Assembly: GCA_023259375.1 (NCBI GenBank)
Contig: JAHFQC010000037.1
Location: 1 to 42,984 of the forward strand
DNA: 42,984 nucleotides
Reading direction: 5' to 3'
DNA from: Alphaproteobacteria bacterium
Lineage (GTDB): Bacteria; Pseudomonadota; Alphaproteobacteria; Micropepsales; Micropepsaceae
Below the pieces are notes generated by a model. It was given only the letters and a program-made list of their open reading frames with translations, was not told where the DNA came from and made no database searches. Below, one piece after another: positions 25,295 to 35,000 of the stretch. Within the stretch, counting starts at the first letter, position 1; each line of letters begins with the position of its first letter. Both the position numbers and the translations under genes were made by a program.

Positions 25295-26420
25295 ATTGTG
25301 GTTTCGCGGGGCCGCGCTGGCGGCTCTCAGCGTGTTGTCGCAGCAGGCAGCGAGCGCGGCGTGCAGTCCGGTGGCGCTCGAAGGCGCTTGTCCCGCGCCG
25401 GGTTTGCGCCTCAACCAGCTGCAAGTGGTCGGAACCCACAACAGCTATAAGCGCGCCATTCCGCCGGCCGAACTCGCCATGGTCCGGGAGCATTCGCAGA
25501 AGGACGCGATTGAACTCGATTACGCCCATCGCCCTCTGGCAGAACAGCTCGACAGCGGCATGCGGGCGTTGGAGCTGGATGTGGTCTATGATCCGCAAGG
25601 CGGCCGCTACGCGCATCCCTTGCTGCCGACGTTTGCCGCCCAGCACGGAGCCGCCGATCCCTACGACAGCTCGGCGATGGCGCTGCCAGGTTTCAAGGTT
25701 TTGCACATTCCCGATATTGATGTGCGCAGCCAGTGCGCCACCTTCGTGCTCTGCTTGCGTCAGATCAAGGCTTGGTCCGAAGCGCATCCCGGGCATGTGC
25801 CGATCCTGATCACCATGAACGCCAAGCAGGGCGAGGCCGATATGCCTGGTGGTGTGGCGCCGTTGCCGTTCGATGCGGCGGCTTTCGATGCGCTCGACGG
25901 CGAAATCCGTTCGGCGATGGGCGACCGTCTGATCACACCGGATATGGTGCGCGGTTCGCACAAAACCCTTCGCGACGCCGTGTTGGCCGGCAACTGGCCT
26001 GATCTCGCCGCCGCACGCGGCAAAGTTTTCTTCGCCCTGGATGAGGACCCGGCGGTGGTGACGGTCTATATGCGCGGTCATGCTTCGCTCGAAGGCTTGG
26101 CGATGTTCGTCAATTCGATAAGCGCGGATGCGCCGCACGCGGCCTATTTCACGTTCAATGATCCGATCGGCGAGGTGGCGCGCATCAAGGCGGCGGTGAA
26201 TGCCGGCTTTGTGGTTCGCACCCGCGCCGATGCCGGAACCCGCGAAGCTCGCCGCAACGACACGGCGCGCCGTGACGCGGCGTTCGCCTCGGGCGCGCAA
26301 TACATCTCGACCGATTATCCGATGCCGCGCGCGGAGTTCGGGTCATATCGTGTCGTATTGCCCGAGGATCCGCCGGCCCGCTGCAATCCGGTGTCGGCGC
26401 CAGCATGTAAAACCCGCTAA
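25287..26420 (+). CDS. Secreted phosphoinositide PLC-like protein (PI-PLC-C1)
   Basis: The 377-residue protein has a signal peptide ending near QAASA and a PI-PLC X-like barrel of the Ca2+-dependent PI-PLC-C1 group (PF16670). Key motifs are QVVGTHNSYKRAIPP with the catalytic-type H51, GMRALELDVVYDP with acidic metal ligands, FKVLHIPDIDVRSQC with a second His, and ISTDYPMPRAEFG near the end. It would cleave inositol phospholipids or related phosphodiesters in the periplasm or outside. The start overlaps the PHP gene by 8 bp, so the three lipases/phosphatases form one operon. It is convergent with kdpE; about 100 bp separate them. Confidence 0.88.
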   Translation: MRRLWFRGAALAALSVLSQQAASAACSPVALEGACPAPGLRLNQLQVVGTHNSYKRAIPPAELAMVREHSQKDAIELDYAHRPLAEQLDSGMRALELDVVYDPQGGRYAHPLLPTFAAQHGAADPYDSSAMALPGFKVLHIPDIDVRSQCATFVLCLRQIKAWSEAHPGHVPILITMNAKQGEADMPGGVAPLPFDAAAFDALDGEIRSAMGDRLITPDMVRGSHKTLRDAVLAGNWPDLAAARGKVFFALDEDPAVVTVYMRGHASLEGLAMFVNSISADAPHAAYFTFNDPIGEVARIKAAVNAGFVVRTRADAGTREARRNDTARRDAAFASGAQYISTDYPMPRAEFGSYRVVLPEDPPARCNPVSAPACKTR

Positions 26421-26463
26421 TCCGCCGGTCTGCTGCCGATTGGGGAGTGCCTCAGCCCGGAGG

Positions 26464-26483
26464 AGGCGTGACCATAGGCGCCT
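26464..26483. terminator. Weak hairpin between convergent operons
   Basis: AGGCG (26464-26468) and CGCCT (26479-26483) can pair, followed on the plus strand by GCGAAAAA. It lies between the PI-PLC stop and the kdpE stop and may end one or both transcripts. The stem is short. Confidence 0.25.
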
Positions 26484-26522
26484 GCGAAAAATGCTATTCG
26501 CGATCGGCCGGCTTCACTCGAC

Positions 26523-27215
26523 TTACAAGTCACTGGCCCGCAGGCGATAGCCGACACCTTGCTCGGTGACGATCAGTTCTGGTTGCTCAGGATCGGCTTC
26601 CAGCTTCTGGCGCAGAGTGCGGATGTAGATGCGCAGGTATTGCACATCAGTCTCCGTCCCCCAGACCTCCTTTAGGATATAGCGATGGGTCAAAACCTTT
26701 CCCGCATGGGATACGAGCAGGCGGAGCAGATCGTATTCGCGCGGAGTAAGTTTCACATCTTCGCCACGAGCAGTCACGATGCGGCGGACCAAGTCCATGG
26801 TGAAATCGCCGCTGCGAAAGACCGGCTTTTCGCCTTCCTGCTGCAGGCGGTGACGGAGCGCGGTACGAATCCGCGCGAGCAGTTCCTCGATACCGAACGG
26901 CTTGGTGACATAATCGTCGGCCCCGAGGTCGAGCGCGCTCACTTTTCCAGCTTCGTCGCTGCGCACCGACAGGACCACGATGGGCAGCGTCGATCCGGTC
27001 TCGCGCAAGGTGCGGATGACATCGAGCCCATCCATGCCGGGAAGGCCGAGATCGAGCACCAGCAAGTCCGGCGGATCGCGTTTGATAGTGGCAAGCGCCG
27101 TTTCGCCGTCTTCGACTTCGGCAACCTGCCAGTCCTGGGCCGTGAGGCTGGTTTTGAGATAGCGGCGGATGGCGGGTTCGTCATCCACGACCAAAATGCG
27201 AAGCGGCTTGGTCAT
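26523..27215 (-). CDS. kdpE: Response regulator of potassium uptake
   Basis: The 230-residue OmpR-type regulator has a receiver domain with the acidic pair DDEP at residues 11-14, phospho-acceptor D55 in LVLDLGLPG and the conserved Lys in ADDYVTKPFG. A winged-helix DNA-binding domain follows (LTPREYDLLRLLVSHAGKV, then EVWGTETDVQYLRIYIRTLR). This length and the YLRIYIRTLRQKLE motif are typical of KdpE. The start overlaps the kdpD stop by 4 bp. Phosphorylated KdpE activates the kdp operon under low potassium. The gene lies last, after kdpFABCD, on one strand. Confidence 0.97.
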   Translation of the reverse strand: MTKPLRILVVDDEPAIRRYLKTSLTAQDWQVAEVEDGETALATIKRDPPDLLVLDLGLPGMDGLDVIRTLRETGSTLPIVVLSVRSDEAGKVSALDLGADDYVTKPFGIEELLARIRTALRHRLQQEGEKPVFRSGDFTMDLVRRIVTARGEDVKLTPREYDLLRLLVSHAGKVLTHRYILKEVWGTETDVQYLRIYIRTLRQKLEADPEQPELIVTEQGVGYRLRASDL

Positions 27216-29872
27216 GCAGACTCCGTTGGGGCAGGAAAGCGGATCGTGAAGATGGCGCCGGAACGGTCCGCGTGATTGGCCGCCGTAATCGTACCACCCA
27301 TGGCTTCGACAAACCCGCGGGAAATGGCAAGGCCAAGCCCGGTCCCGGCGCGTTTTTTGTCGGTGGCGCGCACGCGATAGAACTTGTCGAAGATGCGCTC
27401 GAGATCATCCGCCGGAATTCCGGCGCCTTCATCGCGCACCGCCAGAGTGACGTAACCGCCCGCTAATGCCGCCTCGACGTTCACGGTAGTTCCGGGCGGG
27501 GCATATTTTCCGGCGTTGTCGAGAAGATTGAACAGGACCTGCTCCAGCAAAACCGGATCGAGTTTCACCAGCGGCAGCCCCGGCTCCAGCGTAACTGAGA
27601 CTTTATACCCCTGCAAAACGTGCCGTGCCCGACGCAAGGCGCTGCCCATGACATCCCCGAGATCGGTGGGTTCCAGATGCGGTGCAACGGCGCCCGATTC
27701 CAGTTTGGTCATATCAAGCAGATTGGCGATGAAACGATTGAGCCGTTCGCCTTCATCCTTGATGGTCGCGACCAGTTCGCCATGCGCGGCATCATCGAGC
27801 ATGGCTTTCTGATCGGTAAGACTGGACGCGGCACCGAGGATCACCGACAATGGCGTGCGAAGGTCATGGCTGATCGACGTCAGCAGCGCCGACCGCAGCT
27901 TTTCGGTTTCTGCGGCGACCCGGCTTTTCTCGATATCGTCGGAAAGTTGGATGCGTTCGATCGCCAGCGCCGATTGATCGGCCAGAGCATCGAACAGCCG
28001 TCGCTGATCGGGCGTCAGCAGCGATCCGGGCTTGTCGCTATCGAGTCCGATGACGCCGATGGTTCCGCGCCCGGTACGGATGGGAAGATAGAGCCGCGTT
28101 GCGCCGGGCAGCGAATCCGCCCCGCGACCGGCTGGAGTGGCATGCTCCCAGACCCAATTGGCCGCCGCGACTTCCGAAGGCTCGAGTTCGTCGTCAGGGG
28201 GATAACCAGCGCGGACGGTAAGCTGGCCGTTGTCGGGCAACAGGATGACCACGCGCACATGCAGCATCCGGGCGATCTGGAACGAGGTCGCCCAGAGCAG
28301 ATCATCCAACGCTACGACGCCTGCGAGCTTGCGACTGAACTGATAGAGGTTCTCGGTGACGGCGGCGCGCTCGTTGGCGAGAATGGCCTGGGCGCGCACG
28401 CGCGAGGCGAGGTTGGAAGCAATCACCGCCACGATTCCGAAGGTGACCAGCACCACCACATTGTCGGGATCGGCAATCGTGAAGGTGTAGAGCGGCGGCA
28501 GAAAGAAGAAGTTGAATGCCAAGATCGCTGCGATTGAAGCTACGAACGCGGGCCACAGGCCATAGCGGACCGCGCTTGCCAATACGGCAATCAAGAACAC
28601 GACACCGACATTGGTAATGCCCATCGTATGTTGGAGGGCAGCACCAATCGCCAGGGCGAGCGCCGTAAAGAAGAGGCTCTGCCAATATCCCCGTCCATCG
28701 AGTGACGGCATCCTGCGGATACCGTCTTTCCCGCGCAGCGCCTTGGTCATCTGCTCGGGCACCACATGCACACTGACGCCGCCGGCCCGCCGGATGATCT
28801 CGTAGGTGGTGGAACGGCGCAACAGCGTGTCCCACCAGGAGCGCCTTGTGGTGGAGGTGACAATATGGGTGAAGTTGTTGGCATGGGCGTAATCGACAAT
28901 GCCGTCGGCGACGTTGGTGGCCGGGATTGTGACGCTCGTACCGCCCAGGCGCATTGCCACCCGTAAGGCTTCGGCCACACGGTCGCGTTCGGCGTCGGAA
29001 AACTGCTGGGCGCTCGGGGTTTCGACATAGGCCGCGGTCCAGGAGGCATGGAGACGATCCGCCAACCGCCGCCCATAACGCACCAGCGCGGCACCGCCCG
29101 GGCGTTCGTTGATGCGCACCAGCACGCGCTCGCTGGCCTCCCACGGCCCTTGAATGGCATGACTGCGCATATAGTCGACCATCTGATCGTCAACACGCTG
29201 AGCGGTGCGTCGCAGCGCGATCTCGCGCAAGGCGGTGAGATTGCCGGGCATGAAATAGTTCTGCGCCGCACGTTCGGCAGCATCAGCCAAGTAAACCTTG
29301 CCGTCTTTCAGGCGCTGGATCAGGTCGTCAGGGGTGAGATCGATCAACTCCACAGCATCGGCACGATCGAGCACGGAATCGGGCACCGTCTCGCGCACCT
29401 GGACATGGGTAATGCGCGCCACCACGTCATTGAGACTTTCGAGGTGCTGGACGTTCAGGGTCGTATAAACGTGGATCCCGGCGCCGAGCAACTCCTCGAC
29501 ATCCATATAGCGTTTAGGATGGCGGCTGCCTTCGACATTGGTGTGCGCCAGCTCGTCCACCAGCACCAGCGCAGGCCGGCGTGCGAGAATGGCGTCGAGA
29601 TCCATCTCCGCCAGGGTGCGGCCCCTATAGGGGATTCGGCGTTTGGGGATCTGTTCGAGGTCGCGCGTCAGCCGGTCGGTTTCGGCGCGGCCGTGCGTTT
29701 CCACCACGCCGATGACGACATCGACGCCTTCGAGTTTGCGCTGGCGCGCCTGGGTCAGCATTTCGAATGTCTTGCCGACCCCAGGCGCAAAGCCAAGAAA
29801 GACCTTCAGCCGCCCGCGGCCTTCCTTTGCGGCTTCGGCGAGCAGGGCATCGGGCGATGGACGTTCACTCAT
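27212..29872 (-). CDS. kdpD: Osmosensitive potassium sensor histidine kinase
   Basis: The 886-residue kinase senses potassium limitation and turgor. It has the N-terminal KdpD domain with Walker A GFAPGVGKTF at residues 27-36, a USP-like domain at about 250-370, and a DUF4118 block of four membrane segments at about 400-500. A GAF-like domain and a kinase core follow, with H669 in SISHDLRTPLS and the ATP-lid motifs NLLDNAGKYAPPG and GTGLGLAISRG. The order is the standard one. It lies 9 bp after kdpC and overlaps kdpE by 4 bp. Unlike in E. coli, where sensor genes may have separate promoters, spacing suggests one transcript. Confidence 0.97.
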   Translation of the reverse strand: MSERPSPDALLAEAAKEGRGRLKVFLGFAPGVGKTFEMLTQARQRKLEGVDVVIGVVETHGRAETDRLTRDLEQIPKRRIPYRGRTLAEMDLDAILARRPALVLVDELAHTNVEGSRHPKRYMDVEELLGAGIHVYTTLNVQHLESLNDVVARITHVQVRETVPDSVLDRADAVELIDLTPDDLIQRLKDGKVYLADAAERAAQNYFMPGNLTALREIALRRTAQRVDDQMVDYMRSHAIQGPWEASERVLVRINERPGGAALVRYGRRLADRLHASWTAAYVETPSAQQFSDAERDRVAEALRVAMRLGGTSVTIPATNVADGIVDYAHANNFTHIVTSTTRRSWWDTLLRRSTTYEIIRRAGGVSVHVVPEQMTKALRGKDGIRRMPSLDGRGYWQSLFFTALALAIGAALQHTMGITNVGVVFLIAVLASAVRYGLWPAFVASIAAILAFNFFFLPPLYTFTIADPDNVVVLVTFGIVAVIASNLASRVRAQAILANERAAVTENLYQFSRKLAGVVALDDLLWATSFQIARMLHVRVVILLPDNGQLTVRAGYPPDDELEPSEVAAANWVWEHATPAGRGADSLPGATRLYLPIRTGRGTIGVIGLDSDKPGSLLTPDQRRLFDALADQSALAIERIQLSDDIEKSRVAAETEKLRSALLTSISHDLRTPLSVILGAASSLTDQKAMLDDAAHGELVATIKDEGERLNRFIANLLDMTKLESGAVAPHLEPTDLGDVMGSALRRARHVLQGYKVSVTLEPGLPLVKLDPVLLEQVLFNLLDNAGKYAPPGTTVNVEAALAGGYVTLAVRDEGAGIPADDLERIFDKFYRVRATDKKRAGTGLGLAISRGFVEAMGGTITAANHADRSGAIFTIRFPAPTESA

Positions 29873-29881
29873 GGCATCATT

Positions 29882-30457
29882 CTAACGCCTCCCCGGGGTT
29901 GCTGCATCCAAGGCGAGGTTGAGCTTCAACACATTGACATGCGGTTCGCCGATCACGCCGACAACTTGCGGCTCGATATGGGCCTCCACCAGCTTGCGCA
30001 CCGCATCCTCGCTGAGCCCGCGCGCTTTGGCGACACGCGGAACCTGGAACAGTGCGGCAGCGGGACTGATATCGGGATCCAGGCCGCTCGCCGATGCGGT
30101 GACGAGATCGACGGGTACCGGTTGGTGCGGGCTTTCGGCTTGAAGCGTTTTCGTATCGGCGGTCACGCGGTCGATGAGCTTCTTAGACGTTGGGCCGAGA
30201 TTGGAGCCGCCAGAATTGCCCGCATCATAGCCGTTACCCGCCGCGGAAGGCCGTCCGTGGAAATAACGGGGGCTGGCGAAACCCTGTCCGATCAGTTCCG
30301 ACCCGATCACCTGTCCATTGCGCTCGACCAGGCTGCCGTGCGCTTGATGCGGAAACAGCGCAGTGCCGACGGCCGTGATGCCGAGCGGATAAAGAACGCC
30401 GGTGATCAGCGTGAGGATGGCAAGGATCAGAAATGCCGGGCGAAGCTGGTTCAGCAT
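29882..30457 (-). CDS. kdpC: Potassium-transporting ATPase subunit C
   Basis: The 191-residue KdpC subunit has one N-terminal membrane anchor ([20 protein letters not shown]) and a periplasmic domain. Family motifs are [32 protein letters not shown], and [14 protein letters not shown]. KdpC stabilises the KdpFABC complex and affects its affinity for ATP. It lies 3 bp after kdpB and 9 bp before kdpD on the same strand. Confidence 0.97.
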   Translation of the reverse strand: MLNQLRPAFLILAILTLITGVLYPLGITAVGTALFPHQAHGSLVERNGQVIGSELIGQGFASPRYFHGRPSAAGNGYDAGNSGGSNLGPTSKKLIDRVTADTKTLQAESPHQPVPVDLVTASASGLDPDISPAAALFQVPRVAKARGLSEDAVRKLVEAHIEPQVVGVIGEPHVNVLKLNLALDAATPGRR

Positions 30458-30460
30458 GGG

Positions 30461-32497
30461 TTACACCAATCCGATAGCGGCGATGGCGATGTCGATCAGC
30501 TTGATGCCGATGAAGGGCACGACAATGCCGCCAAGGCCGTAGAGGAGGAGGTTGCGGGAGAGAAGTGCCGCCGCGCCGATGGGCCGGTAGGTCACGCCTT
30601 TCAGCGCCAGCGGGATCAGGGCGATGATGATGAGCGCATTGAAGATGATCGCTGACAGGATGGCACTTTCCGGTGAATGCAGCCCCATCACGTTCAGCGC
30701 CTGAAGCTGCGGATAGAAGGCCAGGAACATCGCCGGCACGATGGCAAAGTATTTCGCCACGTCGTTGGCAATCGAGAAAGTTGTCAGCGCACCACGGGTC
30801 ATCAAAAGTGCTTTGCCGATTTCGACGATTTCGATGAGCTTGGTTGGATCGCTGTCGAGGTCGACCATATTGCCGGCTTCGCGCGCCGCCATCGTGCCGG
30901 TGTTCATCGCAACGCCGACATCGGCCTGGGCGAGGGCGGGCGCATCATTGGTGCCGTCGCCGCACATGGCGACCAGCTTGCCTTTGGCTTGTTCGTCGCG
31001 GATCAGCTTCAGCTTGGTCTCGGGTGTCGCTTGAGCGAGAAAATCGTCGACACCGGATTCGGCGGCGATGGCAGCAGCGGTCAGCGGATTGTCGCCCGTG
31101 ATCATCACGGTGCGAATGCCCATCTGGCGCAGGGCCGCGAAGCGTTCGCGAATTCCGCCTTTGACAATGTCCTTGAGGTAAATCACACCCAACAGCTTGT
31201 CGTCGCGCGCCACGGCCAGGGGCGTACCGCCTTGCGAGGCGATGCCGTCGGCAATGGAGCGTAGCGCTGCGGCTTCCGTATTCGGTCCGGCCCAGGCGAG
31301 CACCGCATCGACGGCGCCTTTGCGGATCGCGTGCCCGTCCATATCGATGCCGCTGATGCGGGTCTGGGCGGTGAAGGGCACAAAGGTGGCCTGTTCGACC
31401 GTGCGTCCGCGGATGCCGTATTTCTCCTTGGCAAGCACGACGATGGAGCGGCCTTCCGGTGTTTCGTCGGACAGCGAGGCGAGTTGCGCGGCATCGGCGA
31501 GATCGCGTTCGTCGACGCCAGGAAGCGGCAGGAATTGCGCCGCCTGACGATTGCCAAGCGTGATAGTTCCGGTTTTGTCGAGCAGTAGCGTGTCGACATC
31601 TCCAGCGGCTTCTACCGCCCGTCCCGACATCGCCAACACATTGAACCGCACCAGCCGATCCATACCGGCGATGCCGATCGCCGACAGAAGTGCGCCGATC
31701 GTTGTAGGGATCAGGGTCACGAACAGCGCGACCCGCACCAGCACACTGATGTGCCCGCCGGCATAGGCCGCGAACGCCGGAATGGTGGCGACGGCGCACA
31801 CGAAGATAAGCGTCATCCCGGCGAGCAGAATGTTGAGTGCGATTTCGTTGGGCGTTTTCTGCCGTTCGGCGCCTTCGACCAGCGCAATCATGCGGTCGAG
31901 GAATGTCGATCCCTGGGTGGCGGTGATTTTCACCACAATGGTGTCGGAAAGCACGCACGTGCCGCCCGTCACCGCGGAACGGTCGCCGCCGGATTCGCGG
32001 ATCACCGGAGCGCTCTCGCCGGTGATGGCGGATTCATCGACCGAGGCAACGCCTTCGACAACGTCGCCATCGGACGGGATCAACTCGCCCGCTTCCACCA
32101 GCACCAAGTCGCCGCGCTCCAATTCGAAGGCAGGAACTTTGCGCCATAGCTTCATCTTCATGTCGTAAAGGCGGCGGGCGGTCATCTCCACCTTGGTATT
32201 GCGCAACGACGCGGCGCGCGCCTTGCCGCGGCCTTCCGCCAGCGCTTCGGCGAAGTTGGCAAACAGCACGGTGAACCAAAGCCACAGATTGATCTGCAGC
32301 GAGAAGGCGAGGTGAGACGTGCCATGCGCGAGATCACGCAGGAACAGGACTGTCGTCAACGTGGCGACGATCTCGACCACGAACATGACCGGGTTCTTTG
32401 CCATCACCCGCGGGTCGAGCTTCTTGAGGGCGCCGATGGCGGCGTTGACGAGGATCGCCCGGTCGTGGGGCGGTTTGGCGCGATGCGTATTGGTCAT
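30461..32497 (-). CDS. kdpB: Potassium-transporting ATPase subunit B (P-type)
   Basis: The 678-residue P-type ATPase powers KdpFABC. It has the actuator motif TGESAPV, the phosphorylated Asp D307 in [10 protein letters not shown] (the same number as in E. coli KdpB), the hinge motif [18 protein letters not shown], and C-terminal membrane segments. The ATG at 32497 is used; a TTG 12 nt upstream would add four residues and would overlap kdpA. Its start lies 8 bp after the kdpA stop. The serine switch segment TGES that is phosphorylated at high potassium in E. coli is intact. Confidence 0.97.
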   Translation of the reverse strand: MTNTHRAKPPHDRAILVNAAIGALKKLDPRVMAKNPVMFVVEIVATLTTVLFLRDLAHGTSHLAFSLQINLWLWFTVLFANFAEALAEGRGKARAASLRNTKVEMTARRLYDMKMKLWRKVPAFELERGDLVLVEAGELIPSDGDVVEGVASVDESAITGESAPVIRESGGDRSAVTGGTCVLSDTIVVKITATQGSTFLDRMIALVEGAERQKTPNEIALNILLAGMTLIFVCAVATIPAFAAYAGGHISVLVRVALFVTLIPTTIGALLSAIGIAGMDRLVRFNVLAMSGRAVEAAGDVDTLLLDKTGTITLGNRQAAQFLPLPGVDERDLADAAQLASLSDETPEGRSIVVLAKEKYGIRGRTVEQATFVPFTAQTRISGIDMDGHAIRKGAVDAVLAWAGPNTEAAALRSIADGIASQGGTPLAVARDDKLLGVIYLKDIVKGGIRERFAALRQMGIRTVMITGDNPLTAAAIAAESGVDDFLAQATPETKLKLIRDEQAKGKLVAMCGDGTNDAPALAQADVGVAMNTGTMAAREAGNMVDLDSDPTKLIEIVEIGKALLMTRGALTTFSIANDVAKYFAIVPAMFLAFYPQLQALNVMGLHSPESAILSAIIFNALIIIALIPLALKGVTYRPIGAAALLSRNLLLYGLGGIVVPFIGIKLIDIAIAAIGLV

Positions 32498-32505
32498 GGA
32501 TTTTC

Positions 32506-34233
32506 TCAATAAAGTGCGCCGGCATGCATCGCGAAGTGTTCCGCGAGCGGCCCGAGCGCCAAGGCCGGGAAGAAGGTGAGGCCGCCGACGATCAAGAGAA
32601 CGCCGGCAAGAAGACCGACAAACAGCGGTCCCGTGGTGGGGAAGGTGCCTTCCGATGGCGGAACGATCTTTTTCGCCGCCAGCGATCCGGCGACCGCCAG
32701 CATCGGAACGATCCAGAAGAACCGCCCCAGCAGCATCGCGATGCCGAGCAACAAATTGTAGAACAGCGTGTTGGCCGTCAGCCCAGCAAAGGCGCTGCCG
32801 TTATTGCCCGCAGCGGAACTGAAGGCATAGAGGATTTCGGAAAAGCCGTGCGGTCCGGCGTTGTTGAGCCCCGCAAGGCCCGCAGGTGCCACCGATGCGA
32901 TGGCCGCAGGAACCAGAGTCGCCAGCGGCGTCACCAGAATGGCGAGGATCGCCATCTTGACTTCGCGTGCTTCCAGCTTTTTGCCGAGATATTCCGGCGT
33001 GCGTCCGACCATCAGCCCGGCAACGAACATCGCCACGATGGCGAACAGCAGCATGCCGTAAAGTCCCGACCCGACGCCGCCGAACACCACTTCGCCGAGT
33101 TGGATGTTGAACATCGGGATAAGCCCGCCGAGCGGCGTGAAGCTGTCGTGCATGGCGTTGACCGAGCCGTTGGACGCGTCGGTGGTGGCTGTGGCCCAGA
33201 TCGTCGAACCGGCAATGCCGGAGCGAACGTCTTTGCCTTCCATATTGCCGCCGGATTGCAGCGCACTCGGCGTCTGGTTGATGTGAAGCGCCGCCAGTTT
33301 CGGGCTCGGCTGATACTCCGCTCCCGTGCAGATCACCTGTCCGCCGAGATAGAGCGCCGCCATGACCGCGAAGATGGCCCAGCCTTGGCGGGTATTACCC
33401 ACCATCCGTCCGAACGTGTGGGTGAGGGCCGCACTGATGGCGAGGATCGACCACAGTTCGATCATATTGGTGAGCGCGTTCGGGTTCTCGAAGGGATGGG
33501 CGGAATTGGCGTTGAAAAAACCGCCGCCGTTGGTGCCGAGCATCTTGATCGCTTCCTGCGAGGCGACTGGGCCTTGGGCGATGGTCTGCTTTAGCCCTTC
33601 CAGCGTCACAACGGATGTGTAGCTGGCGAAATTCTGCGGCACGCCTTGCCAGATCAGCACCAGTGCTATGAGGACGGCCAGAGGCAGCAGCACATAAAGC
33701 GTCGCCCGCACGAGATCGACCCAGAAATTGCCGATGGTTTTGGCAGATCGCCGCGCAAAGCCGCGGATCAGCGCAATCGCCAGCGCAAGGCCGGTCGCCG
33801 CCGATACGAAATTGTGCATCGTCAGCCCGACCATCTGGGTGAAATAGCTGAGTGTGGTCTCGCCGCTATAAGACTGCCAATTGGTATTGGTGGCGAAGCT
33901 CACCGCCGTGTTGAAGGCGAGATCGGGCGGCACGGCACCCAATCCTCGCGGGTTGAGCGGCAGAAATCCTTGCAGGCGCAACACACCATAGAGGAAGACA
34001 AACCCGGCAATGCTGAACATCAGGCACGCCAAAGCGTAAGCGGTCCAGTGCTGTTCCTGCTCCGTGTTGACGCCGCCGAGCCGGTAAATGCCGCGTTCGA
34101 GCGGGCCGAAGACGGGCGACAGCAGCGTGCGTTCGCCGGTAAACACCGCCGCCATATAGGCGCCAAGCGGCTTGACGGTGAGCGTCACCAGCGCCGCGAA
34201 GACGGCGATCTGGAGAAGAGCGTTGGTGGTCAT
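32506..34233 (-). CDS. kdpA: Potassium-transporting ATPase subunit A (channel-like)
   Basis: The 575-residue polytopic protein selects potassium and passes it to KdpB. The four pore-loop repeats of the superfamily of K transporters are visible: [53 protein letters not shown] and [13 protein letters not shown]. Each has the glycine-bearing filter segment. The length is within the normal 555-580 range. It lies 3 bp after kdpF and is followed by kdpB. Confidence 0.97.
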   Translation of the reverse strand: MTTNALLQIAVFAALVTLTVKPLGAYMAAVFTGERTLLSPVFGPLERGIYRLGGVNTEQEQHWTAYALACLMFSIAGFVFLYGVLRLQGFLPLNPRGLGAVPPDLAFNTAVSFATNTNWQSYSGETTLSYFTQMVGLTMHNFVSAATGLALAIALIRGFARRSAKTIGNFWVDLVRATLYVLLPLAVLIALVLIWQGVPQNFASYTSVVTLEGLKQTIAQGPVASQEAIKMLGTNGGGFFNANSAHPFENPNALTNMIELWSILAISAALTHTFGRMVGNTRQGWAIFAVMAALYLGGQVICTGAEYQPSPKLAALHINQTPSALQSGGNMEGKDVRSGIAGSTIWATATTDASNGSVNAMHDSFTPLGGLIPMFNIQLGEVVFGGVGSGLYGMLLFAIVAMFVAGLMVGRTPEYLGKKLEAREVKMAILAILVTPLATLVPAAIASVAPAGLAGLNNAGPHGFSEILYAFSSAAGNNGSAFAGLTANTLFYNLLLGIAMLLGRFFWIVPMLAVAGSLAAKKIVPPSEGTFPTTGPLFVGLLAGVLLIVGGLTFFPALALGPLAEHFAMHAGALY

Positions 34234-34236
34234 GGA

Positions 34237-34326
34237 TTAGAACTTCTCGGGCCGGATCAGCGCAAAGACGAGATAGCCGGCAATGAGTGCCGTGACGGCA
34301 GCGGCGAGAACGTAATCGAAGCTCAT
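34237..34326 (-). CDS. kdpF: KdpF micro-subunit
   Basis: This 29-residue peptide reads MSFDYVLAAAVTALIA, then a membrane continuation and the end FALIRPEKF. The single membrane helix with a C-terminal RPE(K/R)F is the hallmark of KdpF, which fits between KdpA and KdpB lipid-side surfaces and stabilises the complex. GAGGA lies about 4 nt before the ATG. It lies 3 bp upstream of kdpA. Confidence 0.92.
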   Translation of the reverse strand: MSFDYVLAAAVTALIAGYLVFALIRPEKF

Positions 34327-34333
34327 GGCGTCC

Positions 34334-34417
34334 TCACAGCCGTTCGCAGGCGAAGACGTAGGCCATCGCCGCGGCGAAGAAGCCGGCGCCAAGGGCGAGC
34401 ATCAGAAGATCGAACAT
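34334..34417 (-). CDS. 27-residue membrane micro-protein upstream of kdpF
   Basis: The ATG at 34417 has GGAGGA 5 nt upstream, an excellent ribosome-binding site. The peptide is MFDLLMLALGAGFFAAAMAY followed by VFACERL: one membrane helix with an acidic start and a Cys-Glu-Arg-Leu tail. Similar short frames ending C(D/E)RL precede kdpF in other high-GC bacteria, as I recall; none has a known role. It lies 7 bp before kdpF and would be the first gene of the kdp operon. I infer a second accessory peptide of the Kdp pump or its sensor. Confidence 0.7.
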   Translation of the reverse strand: MFDLLMLALGAGFFAAAMAYVFACERL

Positions 34418-34730
34418 GGTGTCCTCCGCAAAACGGGGCGGAGAGTGCCGAACCCGGCATATAGATTCGAGCAGCCGCGATGATGATCGGACCTATAAAT
34501 CTCGTATAGGCGGTCGGGCTGTCGGACTTTTCTGCCTTTGGCGGCTAGATTGGTGGATGCCACTCGCGTAACGCGAGAAACCGCTTCAGCAGATTTGCGG
34601 TGCCGAATATCGTGACACGTTGGCGGGCAAACGGAAGAACAACAGACCCGCCTGACTTGACCGAAAACTAGCGCCAATCGTCATGCACGCTACCAATCAC
34701 AATGATCCAGTTCGCACTTTCATCCAGACT
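34418..34730. other. kdp upstream region
   Basis: No gene is evident here. The stretch contains a 19-bp dyad at 34492-34510 likely to belong to kdp control, a short palindrome CTCGCG-taa-CGCGAG at 34563-34577, and lower-GC sequence leading to the att-like repeat. An open frame covering 34402-34677 on the minus strand looks non-coding. Confidence 0.5.
34492..34510 (-). promoter_or_regulatory. Dyad upstream of kdp operon (candidate KdpE/promoter site)
   Basis: CCTATA-aatctcg-TATAGG is a perfect 6-bp inverted repeat with a 7-nt spacer, 75 bp upstream of the first kdp micro-gene. It is AT-rich in a GC-rich setting. It may be the KdpE operator or contain a -10 element (TATAGG/TATAAA-like); no experimental consensus for this group is known to me. 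Confidence 0.4.
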
Positions 34731-34809
34731 GGAGCGCCAAACATTTTCAAGGACTTACTTTAGTTCTTGGGTTTGGACGGAGGTCCTCTAGCAGCCACAT
34801 AGCTACCAA
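34731..34809 (+). repeat. att-like repeat, copy 2
   Basis: GGAGCGCCAA, the end of tRNA-Glu including CCA, is followed by sequence that tracks the flank after 13260 for about 69 nt with scattered changes and one indel. No tRNA body precedes it. It marks the probable far end of the integrated block that starts at 13261. Read on the minus strand, both copies keep a similar short reading frame (GSYV-AR--PP-P), possibly the end of a lost gene. Confidence 0.6.
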
Positions 34810-35000
34810 GATGCCTCGGAGCTCTTTTTCCGACGTGTGTTGGCGCGTCAATGCAAAACTTAGAATCGAGCGCTGACGCAAACATGTCAGCCCCAATCGC
34901 CGCCTCCAATTCAACTGCGAACGCCGAAAGTGGCTTCGCGCGAGCAGAGTCAGTTTGGAGCTGTGTTGAGGCTGGCGGCGAAGTCAAAGTGAGATGAAAA

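Noticed and set aside
27620..30655. Long plus-strand frames opposite kdpD and kdpC
   Set aside because: Antisense shadows with no family signature.
34402..34677. Minus-strand 91-codon frame upstream of kdp
   Set aside because: Cys- and Arg-rich random-looking sequence overlapping the micro-gene and the control region.
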